Source: Sindora glabra (lineage: Eukaryota; Streptophyta; Magnoliopsida; Fabales; Fabaceae). Taken from it: DNA of 64,000 nucleotides. Positions 1-12,489 of this stretch are shown here, one piece after another. Made by a program: the position numbers and the translations under genes. The stretch is from positions 71,627,135-71,691,134 of the forward strand of contig CM035234.1 in assembly GCA_020226215.1 (NCBI GenBank), read 5' to 3'. The notes beneath the pieces are model-generated. The model was not told where the DNA came from. It saw only the letters and a program-made list of their open reading frames with translations, and searched no databases. Position 1 is the stretch's first letter, and each line of letters starts with the position of its first letter.

Positions 1-99
1 AATCCTAATAATTGATTTATACTTTTTGCATGGATCCTAGATAGAATTCGGATTAAATTTTTGAATTTTTGCTGCATGTGATAATCTGAATTCCCAACA
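1..99 (+). repeat. 3' part of the copia-1 5' LTR
   Basis: Positions 1-99 repeat 7424-7522, the last 99 bases of the downstream LTR, and end in CA immediately before the primer-binding site. The remaining ~1.56 kb of this LTR, including its promoter, lies upstream of the window. Confidence 0.92.
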
Positions 100-100
100 G

Positions 101-112
101 TGGTATCAGAGC
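101..112 (+). other. Primer-binding site of copia-1
   Basis: TGGTATCAGAGC, one base after the LTR terminal CA, is the usual complement of the 3' end of plant initiator methionine tRNA that primes minus-strand DNA synthesis in copia elements. It fixes the 5' LTR boundary. Confidence 0.95.
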
Positions 113-1952
113 TTCTTGCAAAAACATAGTTCTGATTATGTGTTTTACTACCTTTGATGAATATTTATATGATAAATATATGTCAAATCTGTTTCGATTT
201 AAATCAGAAGTTACACATTTTGATGAATGTTTATGTGATAAATTAATATCAAATCAGTTTCTGTTTAAACTAGATATATATGAGATATATGCAAACTCGT
301 GTATGGTTTTAATTTTGTAGATATATATATGATATATATGATCTGAATTTCAAATCTGATTATCAATTGATGAGATTAATTGTATGAATTTGATTATGCA
401 TTTTACTGCTTCATACTCAAATTTGTTTCATGCATAATTCTGAGTTTTCATATGATAAACCCTTGAATCTGTTCTGAATATGTGATGTTCTCTGCATTTA
501 AAGCATATAACTTAGTTAGCACAGAATTAATGTGATTAATTCAGAATCTGTAAGGACTTGTTTAAATTCATTTGATATGATTAAGTTGAATCTAGTCTGT
601 GAGGTATATGTATGCTTTAATTTAATTAAACACGGCTGGATTTGTTTTGATATGATTAAAATCATTCAAAGTGTTTTGACATAAATCCTATTTTAAAACT
701 ATGATTTGAGTGTCAATCATATAGTCAAATTGTTCAACTTGAGGATGTGTCAATTGTTGATGAAAAAATTGTAATCTGAATGTCAATCATATAGTGGGAC
801 TGCCGTGCTATCTCTGCGTAGCGTTCAAAAATCATTTTTGTTCTTAAGGCGCTGTTTTAAAACATGATTTTTTTTATGATGATTATGTTATGAAATATAT
901 ATGTCAATCATCCTGCTTATCTTAGTTACATATATTTCTTAGCAAATATTACATATAATGCATGAATGTCTTGCATAGTATGGCCCTTGGAGTTTTTATG
1001 GATGGATTTTAAATACGACCTGCATGTCGTGTCTTCCTCTATTTTTCTAATGTATATTCTCTTCTCATCTCACTCCCCCCGAATATAACTCGGGTTTCTG
1101 TTGTAAATTTGTAATTGCAATGGAGCATTCTTATTTTGAAATAAGGAGAAGCTAAGGAGTTAGTTAGGAATGTCATTAGAAAATAGAATTTTTGGGCCAT
1201 ATTATGTAACATTTTGATTTCTTTATTATGTGATGATATTAATGAGCATGCATTTACTATGTGATAGAATGTCTTCCTACTATGTGATAGTTCTATTCAT
1301 TGCATGATATATGATATGGAGTAGTCTATTTTATTCATTTACTTTATATGATGTATGAGATATGCTAGATATAATGCATGAATAAATAGGCTAGTTATGG
1401 TGAGATCTAAAAATGAATAAGTTAAAATCCTTTATTTGAAATATTAAGTTAGTAATAATTAAACGATGCCTTCCAATGCTTGGCACTCATTAAAGCCTTG
1501 ATCGACATAAAGTAGGTTTGCCAAAGTAAAGTACCTCATTTATCTTGGTGAGATGCGACAGGATAATAGTGATATCCGAATGTCAAACATTGAGTCCGAC
1601 TTAACTAGGATATCTTAATAGGATTGAGACTTAAGGCATAGAGTTGGGTTTTAGTTCATAAGATGGACTAGAACAAATGTTGTTCACCTAACTATCCAAG
1701 AGTTGTATATGATACAATTGGCAAGTGTTGCCTACTTAAATGACTAAGTTTTAAGTGTTTAGCCAAAGGTAACTTAAGGCTTAGTGAAGTATGGATCTTG
1801 GCCTACTAGAAAGCTTAGACAATGTGACTTTCCGAATTAATAAGTGAGGGCTATTAATTTGAATAAAATAGTGGGAGGTACATTTAATAAAAGACCTTAT
1901 TAAATATTTTAAACTTAATACTTACTTTGCATATTTCTGTCGTAGATAACCA
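113..1952 (+). other. Untranslated leader of copia-1
   Basis: This 1.84 kb AT-rich stretch lies between the primer site and the gag start. It is stop-dense in all frames and I see no protein motif. A phrase containing tgtcaatcatatagt occurs twice (about 711-725 and 780-794), a small internal repeat. The short ORF at 138-320 has no recognisable composition or domain and is not called. Confidence 0.7.
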
Positions 1953-2815
1953 ATGGCTAATACATCAAATAACTTATCACTGCAATTCGGTCCTTGAGAA
2001 GGACAAACTGAATGGGGCACACTTCCTAGACTAGTAAATGAATTTGAGGATAGTTCTCAAACATGAGTGAAAAATATATGTCCTAGAGGAACTTATTCCT
2101 CAAGAACCTGAAGCTGCTGCCCCTCGAGCTTAAAAAGATGCTTATAAGAAGCATCATGATGACGCATTAGATGTCGATTATCTCATGTTGGCTACCATGG
2201 GCTCTAAGCTTCAGAAGGAACATGAGAACATGGAAGCTTATGACATGCTTGAGCATCTTAAGAAGCTTTATGAAGGCCAAGCTCAGCATGAGAGGTTTGA
2301 GGTGACAAAAGTATTGTTTTAGTGCAAAATGGCAGAAGGAAACCCTGCTGGGCCTCATGTACTCAAAATAATTGGGTATGTTGAGAACCTTGAGAGATTG
2401 GGTGCTCCACTAGGTCAAGAGTTAGCCACTGACTTAATTCTGCAATCGTTGCCACAGAGTTATGGTCAATTTATCATGAATTACAACATGAATGAAATTG
2501 ACAAACTATTGCCAGAATTGTTAAGCATTTTAAGAATTGCTGAACAAAATTTGCAAAAGACTAAGCCTAATACCATAATGATGGTTCAAAAGGGCAAAAG
2601 TAAGGGAAAAGGCAAGGGCAAAACAAGAAGGATTCCAAATCCAAAGATAAGCCTAAGTCTAAGTCCTTTGCACTGAAACTAAAAGGAGGTATGGTTAGAG
2701 AAGGGACATGCTTCCATTGCAGTCAGACTGAACATTGAAAAAGAAACTGCAAGGTCTATTTGGAAGATTTGAAAAAGAAAAAGGGAAATGAGACTTCCGC
2801 TTCAAGTATCTATGT
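1953..2815 (+). pseudogene. gag: copia-1 gag (capsid/nucleocapsid), broken
   Basis: Gag packages the element RNA into cytoplasmic virus-like particles. The ATG at 1953 opens MANTSNNLSL, a typical copia gag start, but an extra base near 1988-1995 shifts the frame and a stop follows at once. The body re-opens in another frame at 2329-2676 (…LATDLILQSLPQSYGQF…NYNMNEIDK), a conserved copia gag segment, followed by a lysine/glycine-rich basic stretch (KGKSKGKGKGK). A CCHC zinc knuckle (C-F-H-C…H…C) is readable at about 2709-2751 with one in-frame stop replacing a residue. Frameshifts plus stops make it non-functional. Confidence 0.9.
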
Positions 2816-4096
2816 TATAGAAATTAATATTTTTACTTCTACATCTTGGGTATTAGATACCAAATGCGGTTCTCACATTTGTACAAATGTGCAGGAATTA
2901 TAAAGGAGTAGGACTCTAGCTAAAAGTGAAGTGGACCTACAAGTTAGCGATGGAGCAAGAGTTACTACACTAGCTGTAGGGACATATTATCTATCTTTAC
3001 CTTCTGGTTTAGTAATAGAATTAGAGGATTGTTATTTTGTGCTTGCTATCAGCAGAAATATTATTTCTGTTTCTTGTTTAGACAAGAAAGGTTTTTCATT
3101 TATAATAAAGGACAAAAGTTATTCAATTTATTTAAATGAAATATTTTACTACAATGCACAAATGTTCAATGGGCTCTATATTCTTGATCTTGAAATGCCT
3201 GTCTATAATATAAACACCAAGCGTTTTAAATCAAATGATTTAAGTCCAATCTATCTCTAGCATTGTCGTTTGGACCATATAAATGAGAAGCACATATCCA
3301 AGCTCCATAAAAATGGATTCTTGGATTCATTTGATATTGAATCATATGAAATATGTGAATCTTGTTTACTAGGTAAAATGACTAAAGCACCATTCATTGG
3401 ACATAGTGAAAGGTCTAATGATCTATTAAGTCTCATATATATTGATGTATGTGGGCTAATTAGTTCACCTGCTAGAGGGGGTTTCCAGTACTTCATTACA
3501 TTTACTGATGATTTCAGTAGATATAGATATGTGTATCTTATGAAACACAAATCAGAATCCTTTGAAAAATTCAAGGAATTCAAGAATGAAGTGCAAAACT
3601 AACATGGCAAAAGTATTAAAATACTTCAATCAAATCGAGGTGGAGAATACTTAAGCTAAGAATTTGATGACTATCTAAAATGAGGAATCGTACCTTGTTA
3701 GACATGGTACGATCTATGATGAGTCATATAGATCTTTCAATTTCCTTTTAGGGGCATTCTTTAGAGACAGCTATTTTTACGCTTAACTGTGTTCCCTCTA
3801 AAATGGTTCAAAAGACTCCATATGAGATATGGACTGGGAAACATCCCAGCTTGTCTTTTATGAAGATTTTGGGTTACGAGACCTCTGTAAAACATCAAGT
3901 TTCTGATAAGCTTGGACCCAAATCAGACAAGTGCTACTTTGTAGGGTATCCTAAGGAAACTAAGGGATTCTATTTCTACAATCCTAGTGAAGGCAAAGTG
4001 TTTGTCGCACGAACTGGTATTTTTCTGGAAAGAGAATTTATCTCTAAGAAAAACTGTGGGAGGAAAGTAGAAATCGAAGAAGTGCGAGACTCATAA
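2816..4096 (+). pseudogene. copia-1 protease and integrase, broken
   Basis: The protease active-site motif should read D-T/S-G. At 2856 it reads D-T-K, so the catalytic Gly is lost. Next come the GAG-pre-integrase region (2931-3410, with the CESCLLGKM segment) and the integrase core. IYIDVCGL near 3440 holds the first catalytic Asp. The second site reads QSNRGGEY near 3630, Asp changed to Asn. Around 3690-3700 the text jumps directly to the LLDMVRSMMSH-like segment, so roughly 70 bp that should contain the third catalytic residue (Glu) is missing. The IN C-terminal part continues at 3803-4096. Stops interrupt at several points. The enzyme would be inactive even without them. Confidence 0.9.
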
Positions 4097-4199
4097 AGTA
4101 ACATTGAACCTGTAATAGAGCCTGAACAAAGACCACAAGATGTTGTGGGTTAGGAACTAGCTCAAGTAACACAAGGCCCATGTAGATTTAGTAGGATAC

Positions 4200-5848
4200 G
4201 CCATGAGCCCAAGAAATATGGATTTCTTATGACTCAAAATGGCGATGTTTTGCTCATGGATCAAGATGAGCCTAAAACCTACCAAGAAGCTATAAAAGGG
4301 CCAGACTCTGAGAAGTGGCTTAAGGCCATGAAATCTGAGATGGATTCCATGTATATTAACTAAGTATGGACTTTGGTTGATCCACCTGAAGGGGTAAAAC
4401 CCATTAGGTGCAAATGGGTTTTCAAAAAGAAAACCTACATGGATGGTAACGTGTAAACCTTTAAAGGATGATTAGTCACAAAAGTTTATAGGCAAGTTCA
4501 TGATATAGACTATGATGAGATGTATTTCCCAGTTGTCATACTTAAATCCATCCGGATTTTACTTGCTATTACAACTTTTTATGATTACGAAATCTGGCAG
4601 ATGGATGTCAAAATTGCTTTTCTTAATGGAAAGCTCCTCGAGGATATGTACATGACACAACCCAAGGGTTTTGTCATTCCTGAAACTGCTGGAAAGGTAT
4701 GTAAGCTACAATGATCCATTTATAGATTAAAGCATGCTTCACGCAGTTGGAATCTTTGTTTTGACGAGGCAATCAAAGAATTTAATTTCATAAAAAATGA
4801 AGATGAATCTTGTGTTTACAAAAAGGTTAGTGGGAGCACAATTATTTTTCTTGTATTGTATGTGGATGACATACTACTCATCAGAAATAATATCCCTACA
4901 CTGCAAGTAGTAAAGACTTGGTTAGGGAATTATTTCTCGATGAAAGACTTAGGTGAAGCTGCCTATATACTAGGTATTAAGATCTATAGAGATAGATCAA
5001 GAAAATTTCTTAACCTAAGTCAGAGTACATACATAGATAAAGTATTAAAACGGTTTAACATGGAAGAATCCAAAAGAGGATTTTTGCCTATGTCGCATGG
5101 CATAAAATTATCCAAAACTTAGTGTCCTTCGATACAAGATGAGAAGGACCGCAAGAATAGGATACCATATGCATCAGCAATTGGACCTATCATGTATGCC
5201 ATGATATATACTCATCCTGATGTCTAGTATGCTTTGAGCATGATGAGCAGGTACCAATTAAATCCAGGTGAACCTCACTGGTCTACCGCTAAGAATACCC
5301 TTAAGTACTTGAAAAGGACTAAGGATTCATTCTTAATATATGGAAGAGAGGAAGAACTTGTTTTAAAAGGTTACACTGATGCTAGTTTCCAATCTGATAA
5401 GGATGACTTTAGATTGCAATCAGGTTATGTATTTAACCTAAATGGTAGTGCTGTGTGTTGGAAAAGTTCAAAGCAGGAAATAGTAACCAACTCTACTATA
5501 GAGACTGAGTATATTGCTATCTCTGATGCATCAAAAGAGGTTGCTTAGATTAAAAAGTTCATTACTGAACTTGGCGTTGTTCCTAGCATTGCAAACCCAA
5601 TGGATCTCTATTGTGACAACAATGGAGCTATTGCACAAGCTAAGGAACTTAGATCTCACCAACGATCCAAACATATACTTAGGCATTTCCATCTCATTCG
5701 AGAAATTATCGATGGAAGAGATGTGAAGATATGTAAAATACTAACTGATGATAATATCGTCGATCCACTGATAAAGCCATTAGCGCAAAAAAAGTATGAT
5801 GGTCATACTATGTCACTTGGTATTAGATACATGAGTGATTGGCTCTAG
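4200..5848 (+). pseudogene. copia-1 reverse transcriptase and RNase H, broken
   Basis: This is the copia RT-RNase H half of pol, which copies element RNA into DNA. Readable landmarks are KWVFKKKTY (about 4420), the QMDVKIAFLNGKL block (about 4600), the catalytic YVDD at 4859-4870 and the KDLGEA.YILGIKI block. RNase H follows with YTDASFQ (about 5380), SSKQ..VTNSTIETEY (about 5470-5510) and YCDNNGAIA (about 5610). At least six in-frame stops and small shifts divide the frame (for example after 4714, 5122 and 5548). The reading ends at 5848, 14 bases before the 3' LTR, as expected for copia. Confidence 0.93.
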
Positions 5849-5849
5849 T

Positions 5850-5862
5850 TCAAATGGGAAAT
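5850..5862 (+). other. Polypurine tract of copia-1
   Basis: A short purine run (aaatgggaaa) directly precedes TGTT of the 3' LTR. In retroelements this primes plus-strand DNA synthesis. It is shorter and less pure than the tract of the SIRE-like element at 43588. Confidence 0.75.
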
Positions 5863-7522
5863 TGTTAATGTATGTCCTAGGAACCAATCATATAGATGAT
5901 TGAAATAATACACAATGTATTATATTTTATTTCAGGCAATCCAATTATTATATTTTATTTTTAATTTTTGTACAATTTATAACTTAATATAATAATTGTC
6001 CCTAGGATAGTTTTATTATTCCTAAAATGCCCCTAGTTAAGTATTATTACGAAAGAGATAATAATAGTACATCGAGACTAGCATGTATAGTGACTGATGA
6101 TTATGAATCATGAATATATGAGATCAAGTCAATACATGAGTACATTGTTAGTGAACAGATGTATGGGACTGACCTAATATGAGAATACTACATGGATAAG
6201 ACTTGTGTCATTAGTAATTCTCATATGGTCACAATTGCATATAGTCCTTTAACTTGAAGTTACTACAGTTCCCTAAATGATGGGTTACTCACTTTAATGT
6301 CATCCTATGTCACCTTTAATCAGGATGACAAGTAGGGCGTTGATTGGGTGTGTCACGAATCATACAGAGGGAAGTGAGTGATGTAGATGGAATTTTGTTA
6401 CTCTTATAAAAGAGGTATATCCTTGGGCCCTTTGATTGAGTGAGACTTAGAAATACATGGCCATGCTCAAATGAATCAATATGTGATATTGATAATTTGT
6501 TTTGAATTTTACTTACTATCAACAAATATAAATTGAACTTTGATGAGGATGACACTCTTCATGCCTCCAGTTCAATTTGAATATTATTATAAAAGGGATT
6601 ATGATGCAAAACATTGATCATGTATTAGGTGGATGTCGAATCACATACATCCTTACTACTTGAATGGCAGTGATGTATTGCTAGATACCGCTCACTATCT
6701 ATGACTCAATAATGAGTCATTATCAACGTAGTAAGAACCTACAAGGTCACACAAAAGGAGTAGGATTAATACAATAATTAAATGAATTTTAATTATATTA
6801 ATATCCAATTAATTGAACTTATTTTCATGCATATATATATTATTAAATAATAATATATTTTTCACGTAATAAATATAATTATTATTATGTGATATTATTT
6901 GATATTAAAGTAATATCAAATATTTATGTTATCATATATTAGATAAATATATTATGAGATAATAATATTTTGATATTTGATAACTATATGCAATTATCTA
7001 ATATAAGATATTTATATTATGAGATAATATTATTATCTAATATTAGATAATTAATAGATAAGTCCTATCTCTCCTCGTTATCTCTAGGATAAGGATAAGA
7101 TGAGTTGTTAAGTATGATTAGAATTTTGGAAGCATTATCCTAGTTGGACTAGGATTGTGACTTGCATAAGTTCTATAAAAAGGGACTTGAGGACAGCACT
7201 TTTAATATACACGCTCATAACTTCCATAAAACCCTAAATCACTCAAAAAAACATCCAATACTAAACCTTAAAGAGAAAAATGCATCCTAGCAGATTCGTA
7301 GAGGGTGAGAGGTCATTATTCACTCCGTGTGGATACCGTAGAGATGTTGTACATTCCAACTGGCATTTAATTTATCCGCTCTCAAAGTTTTGATCAGTAG
7401 AAATACAAGTGCCCAATAGGTAAAACCCTAATCATTAATTTATGCTTTTTGTATGGATCTTAGATAGAATTCAGATCAAATTTTTGAATTTTCGCTACAT
7501 GTGATAATCCGAATTCCTAACA
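5863..7522 (+). repeat. copia-1 3' LTR (1,660 bp)
   Basis: The LTR starts TGTTAATG after the purine tract and ends CTAACA, identical in layout to the 5' LTR remnant. It contains long AT-only stretches (6780-7060) and a likely core promoter at 7171-7183. The reverse-oriented solo LTR at 15275-16952 aligns along its whole length. Confidence 0.93.
7171..7183 (+). promoter_or_regulatory. Probable TATA box of the copia-1 LTR
   Basis: tctataaaaaggg lies about 340 bp before the LTR end, a plausible position for the U3/R promoter of a copia LTR. The solo LTR copy keeps a related sequence on the opposite strand near 15610-15625. The start site itself is inferred. Confidence 0.6.
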
Positions 7523-8734
7523 AGATTATCCTAAATTTCAAAATTTAACCAAAAAAAGAGGATAATTAAGTCACACTTTTAAAAAAAAGAAGAAGAATGG
7601 AAGCTTTTATAGAAAAGAGATCATGCTACAAAGGATGTTGATCCTTTGATAAGTGAGATTTGATGTCACAAGAATTGAATCAATCTTGATAAGCCTAAAG
7701 TTCTTGCTAGAACTGTTGAAAGAAATGCTCTTAAAAAGTTTAGATTCATAAAATGCTAAAAGTAGTAACAATAAGGATTAACCCTTCTTAAGTAAGCTTT
7801 AAAGTTAAAAAGTCAAACAAATTAATTGGGCTCTAATTGGGCTCTAATTGGACTAATTAGGCCTAACCTAGAAGCTAATTCTAACAATATTGATTATCCC
7901 AATAAAGTTATAAAATAATGGGCAAAACTGATACAAAGCCCAGTAATGTCTTAAGCAATAAAAACCAAGATGAAAAAATAATTGGGCATGAATTATGCCT
8001 CAAGTACTCAAGTATACTATTCAAATACTAAATAGAAATTTATCGGTACTCAAATGTTATATTCAAGTATTTGAAGATAGAATTGCATCCAAAGCATAAT
8101 ATTTGAGTACAAGGCTCAAGTACTTATATGTAATTAGCTAAAGCTATTATATACATAAAAAAAACTTATCCAAACTTTTCCAATCTTGCATTTTTATACA
8201 TCCAAGCTCTCTCCATCAGACCTTGGAGTCCTTTTTTAATCCTCTTAGCCTTAGCTTTTGTTGTTAGATCCTTCAATAAGTGTAGAAGCTCCTCTTAACT
8301 CTTGGAATTCGTAATATCTATCCAAAAATAGAATTCATTTATATTTATCACATAAACATATATCAAAATAGACATAATGTATGATCCAATTTATGTTTTT
8401 CCAAATGGAATCAGGAAACAATTTTAGACTTTAAGTATAAACTATATAAGAATGATAACATCATTTTATGAACTAATCATTTTTTTAAAATTCAAGTTAC
8501 CCTAAGTAAAATCATTGGCATTAAAATTCTTTATTGCATTTTCATGTTTTTCTTATATGATTAAAGAGATACAAATAACAAATGATTGAATGTAAAAGCA
8601 TAAATAAATAAGAAAAAAGAAATATAATTATGAAAATATATTCTATGATTTTATTTATTTTCATATCAATACACTAACATATATATTGAAAATGTTATAA
8701 TTTCAAAGAACAACAAATACATTAAGAACATCAA
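7523..8734. other. Non-coding AT-rich flank, nothing recognised
   Basis: No long ORF or element terminus was recognised. The words caagta(c)t and ttcaagta recur several times between 7995 and 8130, a weak local repeat. This may be older degraded mobile DNA or true flanking sequence. Confidence 0.4.
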
Positions 8735-9235
8735 GATGACTTCTAATATGGAGGGTGTATATCAATAATTTTTGGAATCCTTTGACAAAGAAGGATTCTA
8801 ATATGAAGAGTGTAAATCAACATATTCAGCACTAAAACTATCGAACAAATTTTGGAACCCATTAAAAAGATCCTTGAAAAAAATTTATTAGATTCTAGAA
8901 CCTACCTAATAGCCAATTTAGTATTAAATATGACAATCTTTATCTTTTAAATCAAAAGCCTTCTTTTTTATGCATGTTGTAAATTGTCATATTCAATAGA
9001 GATGACTTTTAAGATAAAAGACGTTGATCATCATATTCAACATTACTAGGGCTATTAAGAAAGTCTTTGAATATCTCAAAGTTTTTTCGAAGGACTTGTA
9101 CCTATAGTTTAGTAGTAAACAAAAGGATTCTATAAAGTATTTGAAAGAATTCATGTTCGAAATCCTTTCAAATGCCTTATAGAATACTTATGTTCATGGT
9201 CGAAGTGTGGGACTAAGTCTTTCTAAGAAGAAAAC
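8735..9235. repeat. Hairpin-rich block
   Basis: The block folds on itself. The arm at 9086-9151 (gaaggacttgtacc…tatttgaaag) is complementary to 9165-9233 (…gactaagtctttc) over about 65 bases with scattered mismatches and a loop of roughly 13 bases. A smaller inverted pair (aatatgacaat / attgtcatatt) lies around 8928-8995. A similar set of hairpins with shared words (aaggacttgta, gtgtaaat) occurs inside CACTA-3 at 22180-22600, so this is probably a related mobile fragment. The short + strand ORF just downstream (9247-9471) has no protein signal. Confidence 0.6.
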
Positions 9236-10240
9236 TATTATTTATAATGAATAAAAGACTTTTCATTTGCAATAAACATACAAGTAAAAAGGACATTATA
9301 TATTATCCTTTACTTGTACTTCCTTTATATGTTTTCTTTACACAAATGAAAAGGAAAAGTGGGAATCTTTTACTTGTAATTTCTTTATATTACTTGAAAA
9401 CTTTTAAGTTAGGAGGTGTGGATAGGTTGCAAACTAATGATAATTATAGTGTAGAACAAACTGTATCATAATTCATATATCTACAAACTTATTAATGAAT
9501 GAATATATATGTAATTTCTTCTCATTATAATTTATCATCAATTTGTAACCTATATTTGCATTTTCTTGTTATTTCTAAAAGGTATGGATGGTTTGTAAAT
9601 TGATGTATCACTTATTTACTTCAAAATGGTAGGAGAGCGATATTTATAAATGGTTGGCAAACCTTAGACTGATATCTTAAGTTTAACAATATCTCAAGAA
9701 TATGGTAGTTACTATACCTTAATTATCATGACCATTGAAATGGCTTTAGATGATGATTATTTTAAAAAGCATATATGTTAAGTTTTGATGGTTTCCAATA
9801 ACCTCATAAATGTCATTTAGTACATGTCTTTAGATTTTTGTACTTTCCTTATAAACTTATAATTGGCATTATTTTAAATATTGGTTAAATGAAAAATTTA
9901 TGATTTTTTTTAAGTTTGTTATTTCCTCAACAAGAAACCTTTTAAATATCTTTAAACGCATATTCTATAATTAACTAACATTATAAGCATCTACAATTAA
10001 CATCCTTTATGTGGTGAATATTTCTTAACAAATCATTTTACTATAACTTAAATACTACATCAAATTATTAGAAAACACACCTACCATTTTATATATTCAT
10101 GTCAAATCTAGTAATCACATATACCATCCTTCTAAGTTATTAAAATTTTATTTAAATTCCATACACTAATTCTTTTTAAAACAAGTATAAATTAATTTAT
10201 TAATAAAAATAAAATTTGTTATTAGATGATAACCTTAATA
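9236..10240. other. Non-coding AT-rich sequence beside the gypsy target site
   Basis: I see no gene or element terminus here. The five bases before the gypsy LTR (taata, 10236-10240) are compared with the opposite flank (tgaca, 61567-61571) as the putative target duplication. Confidence 0.4.
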
Positions 10241-12469
10241 TGTTATGACTCATCTTGGCCATCACTAATATAAGACTATTCTTCCAATAATTTTATCAAC
10301 TTATTTCTACATATTAGTAAACATGACACATATTCTATTTTTTTTTTGTACACATTCATCAACAAACATCTAACTTGCATTCATATTCAAGAATTCTTTA
10401 CATAATAAGTTGTTTATCAAAAGAATAGTTAGGTTAACTTTTGAACTCTAGACATAAAGTGTAAGTTGTCTTAACTATGCAAAACATCTTTTAATATTCC
10501 TATTTTAATTAACAAAAGTAAATTAGCCCATTATGATGCTTAAACCTACTATCTTTCAAATACAAGTATACTAATTCATTTTTTGCTTCCGTTCCATCAC
10601 AAGATGGATGTTAATTGCCTTTGAAGGAAGATGTCTTGCTTACTATGATGGTGGAAGGATAAGGTCCTATTATGTGTTTGGAATGTTAACCCAAAAAAAA
10701 AATGATTAAGTATGGGATTTAGTGACAAACATTTTACCTATCAATCCACATAAATTAATTTAAGCAAGTCAAATAAGAATAAAGAGACATTAATAAACAT
10801 TTCAAGCTCCTATAACATGTAAAGTGTCAAACACTAATTCTTTAATTATTTACAATTACCATATCCTTGCAAATTTGATTATCAAAGGAATATTATCTTT
10901 CAATTCAAACTAAGGGAGAGGTTTATAATAATAATAATAATAACAATAATAAATGTGAAAATAAAAAAAAATTCTTTTTATACTTCCTAGTCAACTTTTC
11001 TAACACAATCTCTAATCTTGTCCTTCCAAGATCAATCTTATCCCCCACAATCAGTGCACTAATCGTGGTACTTTAATATTCACCCATCTCACATCATTAC
11101 TACCATGTGTGGCATTATTTGCAGTTCAATTCATTTATTATACACATGAGCATAGCTCATATCAATTTGACTCATAATACACTTTATAAATAACAACACT
11201 ACCATTCCCCTTTGTATGGCCATATAATTATCATAATTCATAAATGCACTAGTATATTTAAGCTCAACATATATTATGTGTTACATCATGTCATAATAGT
11301 CATACAAACGCTTGAAAGTGGTTATAAACTTTAAAAATATTTCATAAATTAATTTCATGGTTGAATATGCAGTAAAAAAATCATTTATAGTTTGTTAGAT
11401 TGTTAAAACATGAAACAAGGTAGGATAAATTGCTTTTGGGTGGAATTCTTAATTCTAGAAGTGATGAATTGATTTAGGAACCAATTTAGGGTAAAACTTC
11501 GAATTCTAGAAGGGGTGAATCAATTTTAGAACCAATTCTAGTATGAATTGCATTTTTGGAAAGGTGAATCAATTTTAAAATTGATTCATGTATGAATATC
11601 TTGCATGTTTCTTCAAAAAAATCACTATTCACTCAATATTTAATGCACTTATACCTTATTTATTACATACCAAATCATTATCCAATCACTAGTATACATA
11701 AGTAACATTTCATATAAGCATTCTTTATCATTAAATTGAATCAAACCATCATAAATCATCATATTTCAACAAAAAATCAAACAAAATTCAAAACATAGAC
11801 AGAATAACAATTTTCTAGCAAAATTAATGGATTTAAGTTAGAATATTCACTTACATAGTATGGAAGAGAATGCTAAGTTGTTGAATTTGATATTCTTTAA
11901 TCTTAATCACATCAATAGGAAGAGTTCTTTAGATAAGGTTCCAAATTTCTCTTTTAAAACCAAATAACCCTAGTACTTATCACATTAGTAGGAAAAGAAG
12001 AGAAATTCCAATGATGATAGTGTTCTCAATTTCATTAAATGAAGAAAATTGCACTTGATCTTGCTAAATTGGGTAAGAAGATGAAGATAAAGAAAAGGTT
12101 AAGAGGATTTTAATAGTAAGAGTTATGAGGTTTAGGAAAATGAAATGGGAAAAGATAAAGGTAATCATAAAATGGGTATAGTATCTAGAGGTATTTTTTA
12201 GAATATTTCTTAAATCTCCTTCATACTCACATGCTCACTTATAATAACTTAAAACCTTAAACTTTACTATTCTATTTATCATTCCATATCTAACTCTCAC
12301 AAATTTTCCATTCAACATTAACTAATTTTATTCTTAATAATTCATCCATAACATTCAAATATATAACTTATGATTCAAAATTAATCATTCAAGTAAACCA
12401 ATCATATTTAATTTATATGAAATTAAATAATTACAAAAATATAATATCTTAAATTCTTAATATGTAACA
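10241..12469 (-). repeat. gypsy 3' LTR (2,229 bp)
   Basis: Bounded by TGTTATGAC at 10241 and TGTAACA ending at 12469 in + strand reading. It aligns block by block with the split 5' LTR (for example tacaagtatactaatt at 10562 and 28267; atcaatccacataaattaattta at 10729 and 38299; aaatctc.ttcatactcacat at 12209 and 61295). An array of imperfect palindromes of the type gaattgat…atcaattc occupies 11455-11590. There is a short (taa)n tract near 10925. Confidence 0.88.
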
Positions 12470-12489
12470 ATAGTCCCTCCTTTAAAAGA
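12470..12489 (-). other. Polypurine tract of the gypsy element
   Basis: On the minus strand a cttttaaaggagggactat tract abuts TGTTACA of the 3' LTR. This arrangement, preceded by a gaattt.gggac.aaattc box, is characteristic of Tekay/Del-type elements and fixes the orientation. Confidence 0.85.

Larger units (their letters stand above)
1..7522 (+). mobile_element. Ty1/copia retrotransposon (copia-1), 5' end cut by window edge
   Basis: This is a + strand copia element: the end of the 5' LTR (1-99), a Met-tRNA-type primer site (101-112), a leader, a decayed gag-pol (1953-5848), a short purine tract and a complete 3' LTR (5863-7522). Domain order gag-PR-IN-RT-RNaseH is the copia order. The last 99 bases of the two LTRs match closely, including the ...CCAACA/...CTAACA ends. 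Every domain contains stops, so the copy cannot encode its own proteins. A solo LTR of the same family lies in reverse orientation at 15275-16952. The 5' target duplication is outside the window, so it could not be checked. Confidence 0.95.

Noticed and set aside
138..320. 60-codon ORF in the copia-1 leader
   Set aside because: No domain or codon signature. The leader is AT-rich with repeated tgatgaat/ttatatgataaat words and the ORF is likely chance.
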